From Pedobacter sp. MC2016-24 (GTDB lineage Bacteria; Bacteroidota; Bacteroidia; Sphingobacteriales; Sphingobacteriaceae): DNA of 64,000 nt. The stretch covers positions 744,001-808,000 of the forward strand of contig NZ_JADFBX010000001.1 of NCBI RefSeq assembly GCF_015223055.1, given 5' to 3'. The translations under genes and the position numbers were made by a program. Shown one piece after another: positions 63,074 through 64,000 of this stretch (the stretch's first letter is position 1; each line of letters opens with the position of its first letter). Under the pieces are notes generated by a model that did not search any database, was not told the DNA's origin, and worked only from the letters and a program-made list of their open reading frames with translations.

Positions 63074-64000
63074 TTACTTCGCTAAAAGCCTTTCCAGCGC
63101 ATCATTTACATTCTTTTCTATCCGTTCCACAACATTTGCCAGTTCGTTTTTAACAAACTTATCGCCTGTGATCTGCTCATAAAGTTCAATATAACGATCT
63201 GAAATGGAAAGAATAATCTCTTCCGTCATCAAAGGAACAGACTGTCCCTCTTTACCCTGGAAACCATTTTCGATCAACCATTTACGAACAAACTCTTTAG
63301 ACAGCTGTTTCTGCGCTTCATGATTGGCCTGACGTTCCGCATAACCTTCCGCATAAAAATAACGGGAAGAATCCGGTGTATGGATCTCATCAATTAAAAA
63401 GATCTCCTCACCTACTTTACCAAACTCGTACTTGGTATCTACCAGGATCAGGCCACGTTCTGCAGCCATTTCTGTACCACGGGCGTATAAAGCCAATGTA
63501 TATTTCTCCAGTTGTTCGTAATCTTCAAGCGATACGATTCCCTTAGACAAGATATCGGCTTTAGAAATATCTTCATCATGGCCTACAGCAGCTTTCGTTG
63601 TTGGTGTAATGATCGGCTCAGGTAATTTGTCATTTTCTTTTAATCCTTCTGGCAGTGCCACACCACAAACACTCCTTCTTCCGGCACTATATTCTCTCCA
63701 GGCGTGGCCGGCAAGATATCCCCTCACCACCATTTCTACTTTAAAAGGCTCACAAATCCGGCCAATGGTGACCATTTCGTCAGGCACATCAATTACCCAG
63801 TTTGGAACAATATCCCTGGTTGCATTTAAAAACTTAGCAGCAATCTGATTCAATACCTGTCCTTTAAATGGAATCGCCTCTGGTAAAACCACATCAAATG
63901 CAGATATCCGGTCTGTAACCACCATCGTCATGAATTGATTGTCAATGGTATACACATCACGCACTTTTCCCTTGTAAAAACTAGTCTGTTTTGGAAAGCT
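63074..64000 (-). CDS. purC: Phosphoribosylaminoimidazole-succinocarboxamide synthase (5' end outside window)
   Basis: The frame is open to the window edge and reads [19 protein letters not shown], the normal purC N-terminal region, so a GTG at 63964 is an internal Val and the true start lies beyond 64000. Visible features are [41 protein letters not shown]-like [11 protein letters not shown] and [16 protein letters not shown] synthase joins aspartate to CAIR in purine synthesis. 309 codons are seen; the family average for this long form is about 310. Confidence 0.96.
   Translation of the reverse strand, partial: SFPKQTSFYKGKVRDVYTIDNQFMTMVVTDRISAFDVVLPEAIPFKGQVLNQIAAKFLNATRDIVPNWVIDVPDEMVTIGRICEPFKVEMVVRGYLAGHAWREYSAGRRSVCGVALPEGLKENDKLPEPIITPTTKAAVGHDEDISKADILSKGIVSLEDYEQLEKYTLALYARGTEMAAERGLILVDTKYEFGKVGEEIFLIDEIHTPDSSRYFYAEGYAERQANHEAQKQLSKEFVRKWLIENGFQGKEGQSVPLMTEEIILSISDRYIELYEQITGDKFVKNELANVVERIEKNVNDALERLLAK

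Noticed and set aside
63074..63964. purC starting at GTG 63964
   Set aside because: The frame continues to the window edge with the conserved FYKGK segment before it, so this is an internal Val.

Overview
The window reads as chromosomal DNA of a Bacteroidota member, most likely Sphingobacteriaceae (Pedobacter-like). The evidence is the TAnnTTTG type -7 promoter elements, TonB receptors with carboxypeptidase-like plug extensions, DUF4249, DUF4397 and lipocalin-like lipoproteins, a fused CcoN-CcoO oxidase subunit, and A-rich leaders without Shine-Dalgarno sequences. No rRNA, tRNA, CRISPR array, insertion sequence or prophage was seen. Both ends cut through genes: an unidentified protein on the left and purC on the right.

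Layout. 1-4.6 kb (minus): a partial gene, then an operon of an HD-domain/Pycsar-effector-like membrane protein, polyphosphate kinase ppk1 and an SdiA-regulated-type lipoprotein. 4.8-13.2 kb (plus): a complete cbb3 oxidase locus, ccoI-ccoS-ccoNO-ccoQ-ccoP-ccoG-ccoH-ccoH2; ccoQ is a 55-codon ORF. 13.2-17.4 kb (minus): hemN with a truncated lactate-dehydrogenase-like partner, then a FixL-like heme-PAS kinase and a receiver-Crp/Fnr hybrid regulator. 17.5-19.3 kb (plus): a large Cys-rich unknown. Three of these promoters share FNR-like boxes with identical geometry, so the region looks like a self-contained low-oxygen regulon. 19.4-24.8 kb (minus): a probable metal (copper?) acquisition operon made of a small CNGKC protein, a TonB receptor, a beta-propeller, a small lipoprotein and SCO1. 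24.9-26.3 kb: thioesterase and fabH.

26.5-38.5 kb: a kdp potassium system with a split KdpD, an outer-membrane porin, three very small membrane ORFs and an NtrC-type regulator, interrupted by an MFS exporter whose promoter overlaps a perfect 44-bp palindrome. 38.5-41.1 kb: an ArgA-like acetyltransferase, a second SCO1, a cytochrome c and a secreted unknown. 41.1-48.0 kb (minus): a LytS/LytTR pair, then DUF4249, a TonB receptor with an STN domain, DUF4397 and a lipocalin-like lipoprotein.

48.1-53.4 kb (plus): methionine biosynthesis. A trans-sulfuration enzyme comes first, followed by a SAM-I riboswitch, an unusual 25-codon Cys/Met-rich leader ORF, then metY-metX-hom. 53.4-58.8 kb (minus): a 2-oxoacid dehydrogenase E2, cinA and lptD. 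58.8-61.6 kb (plus): two tandem amidases and an MCE/MlaD protein. 61.7-64 kb (minus): RNase Z, a STAS protein and partial purC.
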